Origin: Marinobacter vinifirmus | GTDB lineage: Bacteria; Pseudomonadota; Gammaproteobacteria; Pseudomonadales; Oleiphilaceae | Length of the DNA: 64,000 nucleotides | Assembly: GCF_002258215.1 (NCBI RefSeq) | Contig: NZ_NEFY01000002.1 | Coordinates: 248,001 to 312,000, forward strand | Reading direction: 5' to 3' | Shown: positions 7,397 to 16,118 of the stretch, piece after piece | Layout: each line of letters starts with the position of its first letter | Position numbering within the stretch: the stretch's first letter is position 1 | Position numbers and translations under genes: made by a program | The notes under the pieces: generated by a model | Databases searched by the model: none | What the model was told of the DNA's origin: nothing | The model's input: only the letters and a program-made list of their open reading frames with translations

Positions 7397-9743
7397 ACTT
7401 CCGCTCAATACCCCCACCCCAGCCCACAGCGCTCTGGGCGTAGTGGGCACCGGCGTCGAACACGACAGTGCCTGGCTGCATACCAGTGGCCAGGCCCGGT
7501 ATATCGATGACCTGCCAGCACCGGAAGGCCTGTTGCACGCGGCCGTGGGCCATAGCGAACAGGCCCATGCCTGGATTCTGGAGCTGGACCTGTCCCGGGT
7601 TCATGCGTCCCCTGGCGTTGTCGCCGTGATTACCGCAGCCGATGTACCCGGCCACCTGGATATCGGCCCGGTGTTCCCCGGCGATCCGGTGCTGGCCCAG
7701 GACACGGTTGAACACATTGGCCAACCCCTGTTCGCCGTTGCCGCCACCAGTCACGAGGCGGCTCGCAAAGCGGCCCGCAAAGCCATCGTGAAGTATCAGC
7801 CACTGGAAGCCGTCATCACCGTTCAGGATGCTCTGGAGCAGCAGCTGTTTGTGCGGCCGGGCCGGCGCCAGCAACGGGGCGACCCGGACCAGGCCATCGC
7901 CGGCGCCTGCCACCAGCTTAAAGGCCAGCAACACATCGGCGGTCAGGAGCACTTTTATCTGGAGAGCCAGGCCTGCCTGGTGGAGCCCACCGAAGATGGC
8001 GGCATGTTCGTCCATACCTCCAGCCAGCACCCCAGTGAGGTGCAGAAGCTGGTGGCTGAAGTGCTGGGCCTGCCCATCCATTGCGTGCAGGCCGAAGTAC
8101 GCCGCATGGGGGGCGGCTTTGGTGGCAAGGAAACCCAGGCAGCACCGCTGGCCTGTGTGGCCGCACTGCTGGCCCGGGTGACGGGCTGCCCGGTCAAATA
8201 CCGCTTGTCGCGCTCAGACGACATGGTGCAAACCGGCAAACGCCATGATTTCTTCAACACCTACCACATCGGTTTTGACGACTCGGGGCTGATCAAAGGC
8301 GCGGACCTCATGGTGGCCGGGCGCTGCGGTTATTCTCCGGACCTTTCAGATGCCATTGTCGACCGGGCCATGTTCCATGCCTGCAACGCCTACTACCTGG
8401 ACCAGGCCCGGGTGGTTGGCCACCGGTGCAAGACCCACACGGTATCGAACACCGCGTTCCGGGGCTTTGGTGGCCCCCAGGGCATGATGATCATCGAACA
8501 GGCCATGGACGACATTGCCCGCCATCTGGGCAAAGACCCCCTGGATATCCGCAAACTCAACCTGTTCGGCCCCGGCCGCGATGTCAGCCACTATGGCCAG
8601 ACCATCGAACAACAGGTGCTCCCGGAACTGATCGCACAACTGGAACGCAGCTCCGCTTACCGCCAGCGGCGCCAGGAAATCATTGCCCTGAATGCCCGCA
8701 ACCCGGTGCTGAAACGCGGGCTGGCGCTGACCCCGGTGCAGTTCGGCATCTCCTTTACCGCAAAACACCTGAACCAGGCCGGTGCACTGGTGCACATCTA
8801 CACCGATGGCAGCATTCAGGTAAATCACGGTGGTACCGAGATGGGCCAGGGCCTGTACATCAAGGTAGCGCAGGTGGTCGCAACCGCCTTTCAGGTGGAC
8901 GTGGCGCGGGTCAAGGTTTCCGCTACCCGCACCGATAAGGTACCGAACACCTCCCCCACGGCGGCCTCTTCCGGTTCCGACCTCAATGGCATGGCTGCGC
9001 TTGATGCCTGCGAAAAGATACTGGGTGGCCTGACCGCCTTTGCTTCATCCCACTGGAATGTGCCGGAAGAGCACGTGCGGTTCCATGCTAACCAGGTTCA
9101 TATCGGAGACCACTGCCTGAGTTGGGAAGACTTTATCCAGACCGCCTACATGCACCGGATATCCCTGTCCTCCAGCGGCTTCTATGCCACACCGAAGATC
9201 CACTATGACCACGACGCCGGTCAGGGCCGGCCGTTTCTGTACTACACCAACAGTGCCGCCTGCTCCGAGGTCGTAGTCGACACCTTGACTGGTGAATACC
9301 GGGTGCTGCGTACCGACATTCTGCACGATGCCGGGCGCTCCCTGAACCCGGCCATCGACATGGGTCAGATTGAAGGCGGCTTCATTCAGGGCATGGGCTG
9401 GCTCACCACGGAAGAGCTGGTGTACAGCGCCGAAGGCCGGTTACTGACCACCGGCCCAGCCACCTACAAAATTCCCGCCGTTTCCGATTGCCCGCCAGAC
9501 CTGCGGGTAGCGCTGCTGAAAGACAGCCCCAACCACGAAGCCACGGTATTCCACTCCAAAGCCGTGGGCGAACCCCCGTTCATGCTTGGCATTTCAGTGT
9601 GGAGCGCGCTTCGCGACGCGGTATCCAGCCTCAGCGACTACCGCTTCAGCCCGCCACTGGACACGCCGGCCACACCGGAACGTGTACTGAATGCCGTTAC
9701 CGAAACCCGGCGCTGGGTAAACCAACAGGAGAACGGACAATGA
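7389..9743 (+). CDS. xdhB: Xanthine dehydrogenase molybdopterin-binding subunit
   Basis: The 784-residue protein has the length and motifs of bacterial XdhB. GGGFGGKE near residue 240, FRGFGGPQ near 357 and GTEMGQG near 481 bind the molybdenum cofactor, and the GEPP motif near 726 contains the catalytic glutamate. It hydroxylates xanthine to urate in complex with XdhA. Its start lies inside the end of xdhA, and its stop overlaps the xdhC start as ATGA, so the three genes are translationally coupled. Nothing looks truncated or unusual. Confidence 0.96.
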   Translation: MRKLPLNTPTPAHSALGVVGTGVEHDSAWLHTSGQARYIDDLPAPEGLLHAAVGHSEQAHAWILELDLSRVHASPGVVAVITAADVPGHLDIGPVFPGDPVLAQDTVEHIGQPLFAVAATSHEAARKAARKAIVKYQPLEAVITVQDALEQQLFVRPGRRQQRGDPDQAIAGACHQLKGQQHIGGQEHFYLESQACLVEPTEDGGMFVHTSSQHPSEVQKLVAEVLGLPIHCVQAEVRRMGGGFGGKETQAAPLACVAALLARVTGCPVKYRLSRSDDMVQTGKRHDFFNTYHIGFDDSGLIKGADLMVAGRCGYSPDLSDAIVDRAMFHACNAYYLDQARVVGHRCKTHTVSNTAFRGFGGPQGMMIIEQAMDDIARHLGKDPLDIRKLNLFGPGRDVSHYGQTIEQQVLPELIAQLERSSAYRQRRQEIIALNARNPVLKRGLALTPVQFGISFTAKHLNQAGALVHIYTDGSIQVNHGGTEMGQGLYIKVAQVVATAFQVDVARVKVSATRTDKVPNTSPTAASSGSDLNGMAALDACEKILGGLTAFASSHWNVPEEHVRFHANQVHIGDHCLSWEDFIQTAYMHRISLSSSGFYATPKIHYDHDAGQGRPFLYYTNSAACSEVVVDTLTGEYRVLRTDILHDAGRSLNPAIDMGQIEGGFIQGMGWLTTEELVYSAEGRLLTTGPATYKIPAVSDCPPDLRVALLKDSPNHEATVFHSKAVGEPPFMLGISVWSALRDAVSSLSDYRFSPPLDTPATPERVLNAVTETRRWVNQQENGQ

Positions 9744-10603
9744 TGGCAACGCCCCTTAACTGGCACCAGGCGGTCGCCCTCTGTGAGCAGCGTGGTGAGC
9801 CCTATGCCCTGGTGACCGTGCTGGGTGTGACCGGCTCGGTACCGCGGGAGCCCGCCACCAAAATGGTGATCACCGGAGAACACTGTTACGACACCATTGG
9901 CGGCGGCCATCTGGAGCACCGCATCTGCCAGCAGGCCCGGGAGCGTCTGGCCAAGGGGCTTTACCAGAGCGAACTGGCGCATTTTCCCCTGGGCGCAAGC
10001 CTTGGCCAGTGCTGCGGCGGCAGTGTGTCGGTGCTTCTGGAAACCCATCCGGGCAGCCAGCAACAACTGGTGATCTTTGGCGCCGGCCACGTGGCCAGGG
10101 CCCTGGTGACCATCCTGGCGGAACTGCCCTGGCGCGTTACCTGGGTTGACCCGCGACCAGAACAGTTTCCAGCCGGACCACCGGCCAATGTCCGGATTCA
10201 CCACACCGATGACCCCGCCGGCGATGCGCCTGAACTGTGCAACCAGCAACAGGTGTTGATTGTCACCCACAATCACCACCTGGATTTCGAGCTTTGCCGG
10301 GCTCTGCTCACGGCCGGTACCCCCGCCGGTATCGGCCTGATCGGCTCTGCCACCAAGGCCGAACGTTTTCGTCAGCGCCTGGCCCATCGCGGCTTTTCGG
10401 ATACCGACATTGCCCGCATCCGCTGTCCTGTGGGGCGGTCCGACGTGCCGGGCAAACGCCCTATGGAAGTAGCAGTTTCCATCATGGCTGAACTGCTCAC
10501 CCTGACAGCACAGCCCGATAACCCTGCGTCCAAACGGGGCATTTCCTGGCAACAACTCAAAGGCCTGCTGCCCGAAAAAGAAACCGGAGACCTCCCTTCA
10601 TGA
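9740..10603 (+). CDS. xdhC: Xanthine dehydrogenase accessory protein XdhC
   Basis: The 287-residue protein belongs to the XdhC/CoxI family, which binds the molybdenum cofactor, promotes its sulfuration and inserts it into XdhB. The N-terminal XdhC_CoxI domain contains the VLGVTGSVPREPATKM and CCGGSVSVLLE segments, and the C-terminal Rossmann-like domain contains QQLVIFGAGHVARALV near residue 110. The ATG at 9740 overlaps the xdhB stop by four bases, and its own stop overlaps the uraD ATG by four, so it sits in an unbroken coupled operon. Confidence 0.95.
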   Translation: MMATPLNWHQAVALCEQRGEPYALVTVLGVTGSVPREPATKMVITGEHCYDTIGGGHLEHRICQQARERLAKGLYQSELAHFPLGASLGQCCGGSVSVLLETHPGSQQQLVIFGAGHVARALVTILAELPWRVTWVDPRPEQFPAGPPANVRIHHTDDPAGDAPELCNQQQVLIVTHNHHLDFELCRALLTAGTPAGIGLIGSATKAERFRQRLAHRGFSDTDIARIRCPVGRSDVPGKRPMEVAVSIMAELLTLTAQPDNPASKRGISWQQLKGLLPEKETGDLPS

Positions 10604-11100
10604 ACCTTGGTGATTTCAATCAACTGCCAGCAGCCGAGGCGGAACCACTGCTGCGGAACTGCTGCGCAGCAGAGACCTGGGTACAAGGCATGCTTAACGC
10701 CCGCCCTTTCATGGATCGCAACAGCCTCTACGCCGCGTGCCGGCAACTCTGGCCGATATTGACGGAAGCCGACTGGCTGCAAGCGTTCGAGGCCCATCCC
10801 AGAATCGGCAATCTTGACAGCCTTCGGAAAAAATACGCCAGCACCCGAAACCTGGCCGGCGACGAGCAGGCCGGCACCCGGCAGGCGGATGAAGACACCC
10901 TGCAAAGACTGAGCACCGGCAACCAGGCTTACCTGGACAAGTTCGGGTTCATTTTCATTGTCTGTGCCACCGGCAAAAGCGCCCCGGACATGCTGGAACT
11001 GCTGGAACAGCGCCTGTGCAACACCCGGGGCGAGGAGCTGCAGAACGCGGCACAGGAGCAGGCAAAAATAACCGAATTACGACTGGAGAAACTGTTATGA
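10600..11100 (+). CDS. uraD: OHCU decarboxylase
   Basis: The 166-residue protein matches 2-oxo-4-hydroxy-4-carboxy-5-ureidoimidazoline decarboxylase. The family motif FEAHPRIGN carries the catalytic histidine (about residue 65), and a C-terminal FGFIFIVCATGKSAPDMLEL segment is typical. It converts OHCU stereospecifically to S-allantoin, the last step of urate breakdown before ring opening by PuuE. It overlaps xdhC and uraH by four bases each. Confidence 0.96.
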   Translation: MNLGDFNQLPAAEAEPLLRNCCAAETWVQGMLNARPFMDRNSLYAACRQLWPILTEADWLQAFEAHPRIGNLDSLRKKYASTRNLAGDEQAGTRQADEDTLQRLSTGNQAYLDKFGFIFIVCATGKSAPDMLELLEQRLCNTRGEELQNAAQEQAKITELRLEKLL

Positions 11101-11432
11101 GCCCGATCACCACACACGTCCTCGATATCGGTAGCGGCAAACCGGCCGCAGGTGTTCGGGTTGTGCTGGAACGGATCACCGAAGGCGGCCCCGAACTCAT
11201 GGCCGAAGGCGCTACCGACCAGGACGGCCGGATAACATCCTGGCTGCCTGGTCCGGTTGACTCCGGTCATTACCGGCTGCGCTTTGCCACCGGCGACTGG
11301 TACCAAAAGCGCAAGCTGGACTGCTTCTACCCGGAAGTGACCATCGACTTCACCGTTGCCGACACCGATAGCCACTACCACGTGCCCCTGCTGTTGAACC
11401 AGTGGGGCTATTCCACTTACCGGGGGAGCTGA
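11097..11432 (+). CDS. uraH: 5-hydroxyisourate hydrolase (transthyretin-related)
   Basis: The 111-residue protein starts with THVLDIGSGKPA and ends with YRGS, the two signature ends of transthyretin-like hydroxyisourate hydrolases; the conserved active-site His, Arg and His are in THVLD, the YRLRF region and SHYHVPLLL. It hydrolyses the product of urate oxidation to OHCU. The ATG at 11097 overlaps the uraD stop, and this start gives the family's normal length, so an extension further upstream is rejected. Confidence 0.96.
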   Translation: MSPITTHVLDIGSGKPAAGVRVVLERITEGGPELMAEGATDQDGRITSWLPGPVDSGHYRLRFATGDWYQKRKLDCFYPEVTIDFTVADTDSHYHVPLLLNQWGYSTYRGS

Positions 11433-11437
11433 TAGAC

Positions 11438-12817
11438 GTGGACCCATTACTTGCGTTTCCGGCGGGATGCCAGGCTTACCGGGGCAACATCCTCCATTTT
11501 CTCAACGACCCGGGCAACGCCCCCGAGCCCGAACCTGACAGTTACGAGTACTACCCGGACGGCCTGCTGGTCGTTCACCAGGGCCGGGTACTGGCCACGG
11601 GGCCGGCCCCCGAACTCATATCACGCCTGCCCGGCGGAACCGATATCCGGCACTGGCCCGAGGGCCTGATTATGCCGGGCTTTATCGACACCCATGTGCA
11701 TATGCCGCAACTGGCGGTGATGGCCAGTTATGGCACCCAGCTTCTGGACTGGCTGGAGACCTATACCTTCCCCCATGAGGCCCGGTTCTGCCAGGCCGAC
11801 TGGGCCCGGGCCGAAGCCAGCCAGTTTCTGGATTTGCTGTTGTGCCATGGCACCACCTCTGCCCTGGTATTCTGCACCTCGCACCCGGCCTCGGTTAATG
11901 CGGTGTTTGAGGGCGCACAAAGCCGGGGCATGGCCCTGACTGCCGGCAAGGTCATGATGGACCGGAACGCGCCGGCGAACCTGACCGACACAGCCCGGGA
12001 AAGTTATCGGGACAGCTGCGAACTGGCCAAACGCTGGCACAACCGCGGTCGCCTTCGCTACGCCATCACCCCCAGATTTGCCATTACCTCAAGCCCGGCA
12101 CAACTGCAGCTGGCTGGTGAACTGGCACAGGCATTCCCGGACGCCCTGATCCAGACCCACTGGGCTGAGAATACCGGTGAAATCGAGCTCACCCGGCAAC
12201 TGTTCCCGGAGCGCCACAGCTACCTGGATGTGTACGACCACTATGGTTTGCTGGGCCGGAATACGGTGCTTGCCCACGGCATCCACATTGGCGACCAGGA
12301 CCGCCACCGGCTGGCGCAAACCGGCGCGTCTATCGCTTTCTGCCCCACCTCTAACACCTTTCTGGGCAGCGGCCTGTTCGATCTGGGCGCCGCCCGCGCT
12401 GCCGGTGTCCAGGTCGGGCTGGCGTCAGACGTCGGCGGCGGCACCAGCCTGTCCATGCTGGCCACCATGGCAGAGGCCTACAAGGTGTGCCGGCTCAGGG
12501 GCCAGACACTGACACCCTGGCTGGCCTTCTATCTGGCCACATTGGGCAATGCCAGGGTTCTGCAGCAGGAAGACCAGACCGGTAATTTCCGCCCCGGTAA
12601 CCAGGCCGATTTTGTGGTTCTGGACCCGCTTGGCGCACCCATCACGGCGATGAAACACCGTGCAGGCCAAAGTCTGCAGGAATTGCTCTTTGACCTGATG
12701 ATTCTGGGCGATGACCGGGCCATTGCCGCAACTGCCGTCGCCGGCCAGCTTCTCTGGCAGCGCCCTGACGCAGACGAACAACCTGCCCCCCTTTCTTTGA
12801 CGGCAACAGGAGCCTGA
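11438..12817 (+). CDS. guaD: Guanine deaminase
   Basis: The product is an amidohydrolase of about 459 residues with PGFIDTHVHMPQ near residue 80 (the HxH zinc ligands), a further histidine in THWAEN, and FCPTSNTFLGSG near 305, which fit GuaD. It deaminates guanine to xanthine, feeding XdhAB. I propose the GTG at 11438, nine bases after GGGGGAG and five bases after the uraH stop; an in-frame ATG at 11402 lies inside uraH. Its presence between catabolic genes shows that guanine is an intended input. Confidence 0.92.
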   Translation: MDPLLAFPAGCQAYRGNILHFLNDPGNAPEPEPDSYEYYPDGLLVVHQGRVLATGPAPELISRLPGGTDIRHWPEGLIMPGFIDTHVHMPQLAVMASYGTQLLDWLETYTFPHEARFCQADWARAEASQFLDLLLCHGTTSALVFCTSHPASVNAVFEGAQSRGMALTAGKVMMDRNAPANLTDTARESYRDSCELAKRWHNRGRLRYAITPRFAITSSPAQLQLAGELAQAFPDALIQTHWAENTGEIELTRQLFPERHSYLDVYDHYGLLGRNTVLAHGIHIGDQDRHRLAQTGASIAFCPTSNTFLGSGLFDLGAARAAGVQVGLASDVGGGTSLSMLATMAEAYKVCRLRGQTLTPWLAFYLATLGNARVLQQEDQTGNFRPGNQADFVVLDPLGAPITAMKHRAGQSLQELLFDLMILGDDRAIAATAVAGQLLWQRPDADEQPAPLSLTATGA

Positions 12818-12821
12818 CCCT

Positions 12822-14024
12822 ATGGAGGCGTATCTCACCGAATGGCTTGGGCTGATTATTCGCTGGTTTCATGTGATTGCCGGCGTCGCCTGGATTGGCG
12901 CATCTTTCTATTTTATCTGGCTGGACAACCACCTTCGGGAGCCGCCGGAATGGAAGCAAGCTAAGGGCATCAAGGGTGACCTTTGGGCCATACACGGTGG
13001 TGGCTTTTATGAAGTGGCCAAATACCATCTGGGCCCGGAGCAGATGCCCAGGGAACTGCACTGGTTCAAGTGGGAAGCCTACAGCACCTGGCTCAGCGGC
13101 ATGGCCCTGCTGCTGTTGGTTTACTATCTGGGCACACCCGGCTACCTGCTGGACCCGGCCAAAGCCGATCTCGGTGCCGGCACCGGCGCCGCCATCGGGC
13201 TGGCCAGTATTGCCGCGATGCTTGGCATTTATGAGCTGATGATCCGCAGCCGGCTGGCCGGCAATGGCAAGCTGTTCGGTGCCCTGCTCTACGCACTCCT
13301 GGTGTTTGCTGCCTGGGGCCTGTTTCAGCTCTTCAGTGGCCGGGGCGCGTTCATTCATATCGGAGCGATGATCGGCACCCTGATGGTGGCCAATGTGTTT
13401 CTGGGGATCATGCCCTCACAACGCGCCCTGGTGAGCGCGGTTCGCGAGGGCAAAACACCGGGGCCGGAGGTTGCCCGGCTGGCAGGCCTCGCCAAGCTGC
13501 GTTCCACCCACAACAATTACCTGACCCTGCCGGTGCTGTTCATCATGATCAGCAACCACTACCCCATGTTGTATGGCCACCCCGAAGGCTGGGCCATTCT
13601 GGCGGCCATCGGTTTTATCACCGCCTTTGCCCGGCACTATTTCAACCTGAAACACCGGGGCATCCATAAGCCCGGAATACTGGTGTTTTCGGCCTTCCTG
13701 ACCCTGGCTCTGGTATGGGTTCTCGCCCCTGACAACCGAAATTCTGACGCCGCTGTTGAACGTGTTGTGGCTACCGATACCGAGGTTTCCGGTCTGCTCC
13801 GCCAGCACTGTACCGCCTGCCATGCCCGAGAGCCGGCGCATCCGGCCTTTCAGGCACCGCCTGCCGGCATAGTACTGGAACAGCTGGCTGACCTGCTGGC
13901 CCATTCCGCCCGGGTGCAGCAGGCAGCCGTCCGCACCCATTACATGCCCCTGGGCAATACCAGCGGCATGACCGAGCAGGAGCGTACCGCACTGGGGGGC
14001 TGGCTGGATAACGCTGGCCAATAA
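12822..14024 (+). CDS. puuD: Membrane urate oxidase PuuD with C-terminal cytochrome c domain
   Basis: The 400-residue protein has about eight transmembrane segments, starting with IIRWFHVIAGVAWIGASFYF, of the Urate_ox_N (DUF989) family. A C-terminal cytochrome c domain carries CTACH at residues 330-334 and a likely Met ligand in YMPLG near 375. PuuD proteins are described as integral-membrane urate oxidases that pass electrons to the respiratory chain rather than directly to oxygen. No soluble uricase, HpxO or HpyO is seen in the window, so this gene should supply the urate-to-hydroxyisourate step. It follows guaD by four bases. Confidence 0.93.
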   Translation: MEAYLTEWLGLIIRWFHVIAGVAWIGASFYFIWLDNHLREPPEWKQAKGIKGDLWAIHGGGFYEVAKYHLGPEQMPRELHWFKWEAYSTWLSGMALLLLVYYLGTPGYLLDPAKADLGAGTGAAIGLASIAAMLGIYELMIRSRLAGNGKLFGALLYALLVFAAWGLFQLFSGRGAFIHIGAMIGTLMVANVFLGIMPSQRALVSAVREGKTPGPEVARLAGLAKLRSTHNNYLTLPVLFIMISNHYPMLYGHPEGWAILAAIGFITAFARHYFNLKHRGIHKPGILVFSAFLTLALVWVLAPDNRNSDAAVERVVATDTEVSGLLRQHCTACHAREPAHPAFQAPPAGIVLEQLADLLAHSARVQQAAVRTHYMPLGNTSGMTEQERTALGGWLDNAGQ

Positions 14025-14119
14025 CGCCCTGGCGGCACCGGTTTGGTCCACAGGGCCAGGCCGGAGCGCCATTTCAGGGCACTCTCTTAACACCCGGTGG
14101 AGCCCGGAAGCCAACAAAA

Positions 14120-14135
14120 TAGACCATGTGGTCAG
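14120..14135. promoter_or_regulatory. RutR-like operator palindrome upstream of the NMT1-type transporter
   Basis: TAGACCATGTGGTCAG matches the RutR consensus TTGACCA-N2-TGGTCAA at 12 of its 14 specified positions; only the second and last bases differ. It lies 34 bases before the -24 element of the sigma-54-type promoter at 14170. As at the other two sites, a T-rich tract (GTTTT) follows the right half-site. Confidence 0.6.
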
Positions 14136-14169
14136 GTTTTACGGCACTCGGGCCGGTGTTCCGGGACTC

Positions 14170-14185
14170 TGGTACGGCAATTGCA
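14170..14185 (+). promoter_or_regulatory. Sigma-54 (-24/-12) promoter, perfect consensus
   Basis: TGGTACGGCAATTGCA fits TGGYACG-N4-TTGCW at every specified position, and the GG and GC are correctly spaced. Transcription would begin near 14196, about 44 bases before the start codon of the substrate-binding protein gene. It is the strongest single promoter signal of this class in the window. Confidence 0.75.
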
Positions 14186-14239
14186 CTTTCCCTGTGAGTA
14201 CGCAAAACCTCTATTCCAAACACAGCGAGGAACACCTCC

Positions 14240-15280
14240 ATGAAAGCAAAACAGCAAAAGCCCGGCCTGCTCAGGGGGCTGTCAAAAGCCGTCACTCTGG
14301 CAGGCGCCTTGGCCGCGAGCACCTTCGCCCAGGCTGATACCGACATTCGGTTTACCCTGGACTGGCGTTTCGAAGGGCCCTCTGCGCCTTTCCTGATGGC
14401 ACTCGAAAAAGGCTACTTCAAGAGTGAGGGGCTCAACGTCACCATTGATGCCGGTAACGGCTCGGCAGGCGCGGTTACCCGCGTAGCCACCAATGCCTAC
14501 GACATGGGCTTTGCCGACTTCAGCGCGCTGACAGAAACCACCTCAAAGAACCCGGAAACCGGCGTAACCGCTGTTTATATGGTCTACAACACCATGCCTG
14601 CGGCGGTGTTTGCCCTGAAAGACTCCGGTATTGAAAAACCCGAAGACCTGGCAGGCAAGACTCTGGGCGCCCCCGTGTTCGATGGCGGCCGCAAAGCCTG
14701 GCCGTCGTTTGCCCGGCATAACAACCTGGCCGTGGACTCCGTTGAGTGGCAATCGGCCGATCCTGCCATCCGGGAAACCCTGCTGGCCCGGGGTGAGGTA
14801 GACGCCATTACCGGTTTCTACTTCACCAGCCTGCTGAACCTCGAAGCCCGCGGCGTTGCGCCGGACAACATCGTGGCGCTGAAATACCCGGATTACGGAG
14901 TGGAGTTCTACGGCAACACCATCATTGCCCAGGATGCCTTGCTCGAACAGAACCCGGAGGCGGTCAAAGGTTTTCTGAGAGCCTTCAACAAAGCCCTGAA
15001 AGAAACCATCGCAGATCCTGAAACCGCGATTACCTATGTAAAAAAACGGGATGGCCTGATCAAACAGGACCTGGAACTGCGCCGCCTTAAACTGGCCATG
15101 GACAACCACGTGATCACCGAAGAAACCCGCGCGGAAGGTCTGGGCGCCATCACCGAAGCGCGCATGGAGCGGGCCATGGCGGACATGGTGGCCTCCTACA
15201 ACCTGGAACCGTCAGACCAACTCACGCAGTTGTTCGACAGCAGCTACCTGCCATCAAAGGCAGAGCGCTCGATCGATTGA
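14240..15280 (+). CDS. ABC transporter substrate-binding protein, NMT1/SsuA-ThiY type
   Basis: The 346-residue protein has a signal peptide (residues 1 to about 32, ending FAQA-DT) and then the NMT1-like fold: FTLDWRFEGPSAPFLMAL, KGYFKSEGLNVTI and a YDMGFADFS pocket segment. It is a periplasmic binding protein for a small nitrogenous or heterocyclic ligand. Relatives bind pyrimidine precursors, taurine or sulfonates, and the position directly after puuD suggests a purine-related ligand (urate, xanthine or allantoin), which is inference. AGGA precedes the ATG. It opens a three-gene operon with ATPase and permease. Confidence 0.9.
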   Translation: MKAKQQKPGLLRGLSKAVTLAGALAASTFAQADTDIRFTLDWRFEGPSAPFLMALEKGYFKSEGLNVTIDAGNGSAGAVTRVATNAYDMGFADFSALTETTSKNPETGVTAVYMVYNTMPAAVFALKDSGIEKPEDLAGKTLGAPVFDGGRKAWPSFARHNNLAVDSVEWQSADPAIRETLLARGEVDAITGFYFTSLLNLEARGVAPDNIVALKYPDYGVEFYGNTIIAQDALLEQNPEAVKGFLRAFNKALKETIADPETAITYVKKRDGLIKQDLELRRLKLAMDNHVITEETRAEGLGAITEARMERAMADMVASYNLEPSDQLTQLFDSSYLPSKAERSID

Positions 15281-15335
15281 CGCACCTGTGCCCGGGTGCG
15301 GCGCGCCCGGGCTCCCTGGCCTACCGGAGTTCCAG

Positions 15336-16118
15336 ATGGACCTTGTCGAGTTTGAGAATGTAAGCATGCGCTATGGAGAGGATGGCCCGCTGGCGATCGA
15401 AAACATCTCCCTGAGCGTGAAAGAAAATGAGTTTGTGGCGGTAGTCGGCCCTTCGGGCTGTGGCAAGTCCACCCTGATGAAGCTGGTCACCGGGCTTGCG
15501 CCACCGAGCGATGGCTATGTCTATCTGGGGGGCAAGCAAGTGGCGGGCCCGCAGAAGGGTGTTGGCATGGCGTTTCAGGCCTCCAACCTGCTGCCGTGGC
15601 GCACGACCCTTGAAAACGTGCTTCTGCCACTTGAGATAGTGGCGGAGTACCGCCATAAGTTCCGCCGGGAAAAAACACAGTTCGAAGAACTGGGGCGCGC
15701 CCTGCTCAAGCGGGTTGGCCTTGCCGGCTGCGAACACAAATACCCCTGGGAGCTGTCCGGCGGCATGCAGCAGCGGGCGTCAATCTGCCGCGCACTGATC
15801 CACCGCCCCTCCCTGCTGATGCTGGACGAACCGTTTGGCGCACTGGATGCCTTCACCCGTGAGGAACTCTGGTGCATGGTCCGGGATTTATGGCAGGAAG
15901 AGCCCTTTACCGTGGTTCTGGTAACCCACGACCTTCGCGAAGCGGTTTTTCTGGCCGATACCGTATACGTCATGAGCAAGGGCCCGGGCCGGATACTGGT
16001 TCGCAAGCCGGTAAACCTGCCCCGGCCCAGAGAGCTTTCCGTCACCTACACCGATCCCTTTGCCGACCTGGTGTTCGAATTACGTGACCACATTGGCCGA
16101 ATCCGGGAGGGATCCTGA
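15336..16118 (+). CDS. ABC transporter ATPase, nitrate/taurine-type
   Basis: The 260-residue ATPase shows Walker A GPSGCGKST (about residue 38), Q-loop FQASNLLPW, signature LSGGMQQRA and Walker B LLMLDEPFGALD, as in SsuB/TauB proteins. I chose ATG 15336, which follows GGAG at six bases; an upstream in-frame start lacks a ribosome-binding site. It energises uptake by the adjacent binding protein and permease, and its stop overlaps the permease start by one base (TGATG). Confidence 0.95.
   Translation: MDLVEFENVSMRYGEDGPLAIENISLSVKENEFVAVVGPSGCGKSTLMKLVTGLAPPSDGYVYLGGKQVAGPQKGVGMAFQASNLLPWRTTLENVLLPLEIVAEYRHKFRREKTQFEELGRALLKRVGLAGCEHKYPWELSGGMQQRASICRALIHRPSLLMLDEPFGALDAFTREELWCMVRDLWQEEPFTVVLVTHDLREAVFLADTVYVMSKGPGRILVRKPVNLPRPRELSVTYTDPFADLVFELRDHIGRIREGS

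Noticed and set aside
14144-14159. NtrC-like site (GCACTC-N4-CGGTGT) near the NMT1-transporter promoter
   Set aside because: The match to GCACCA-N4-TGGTGC is partial and the position, close to -24, is unusual; not strong enough to annotate.
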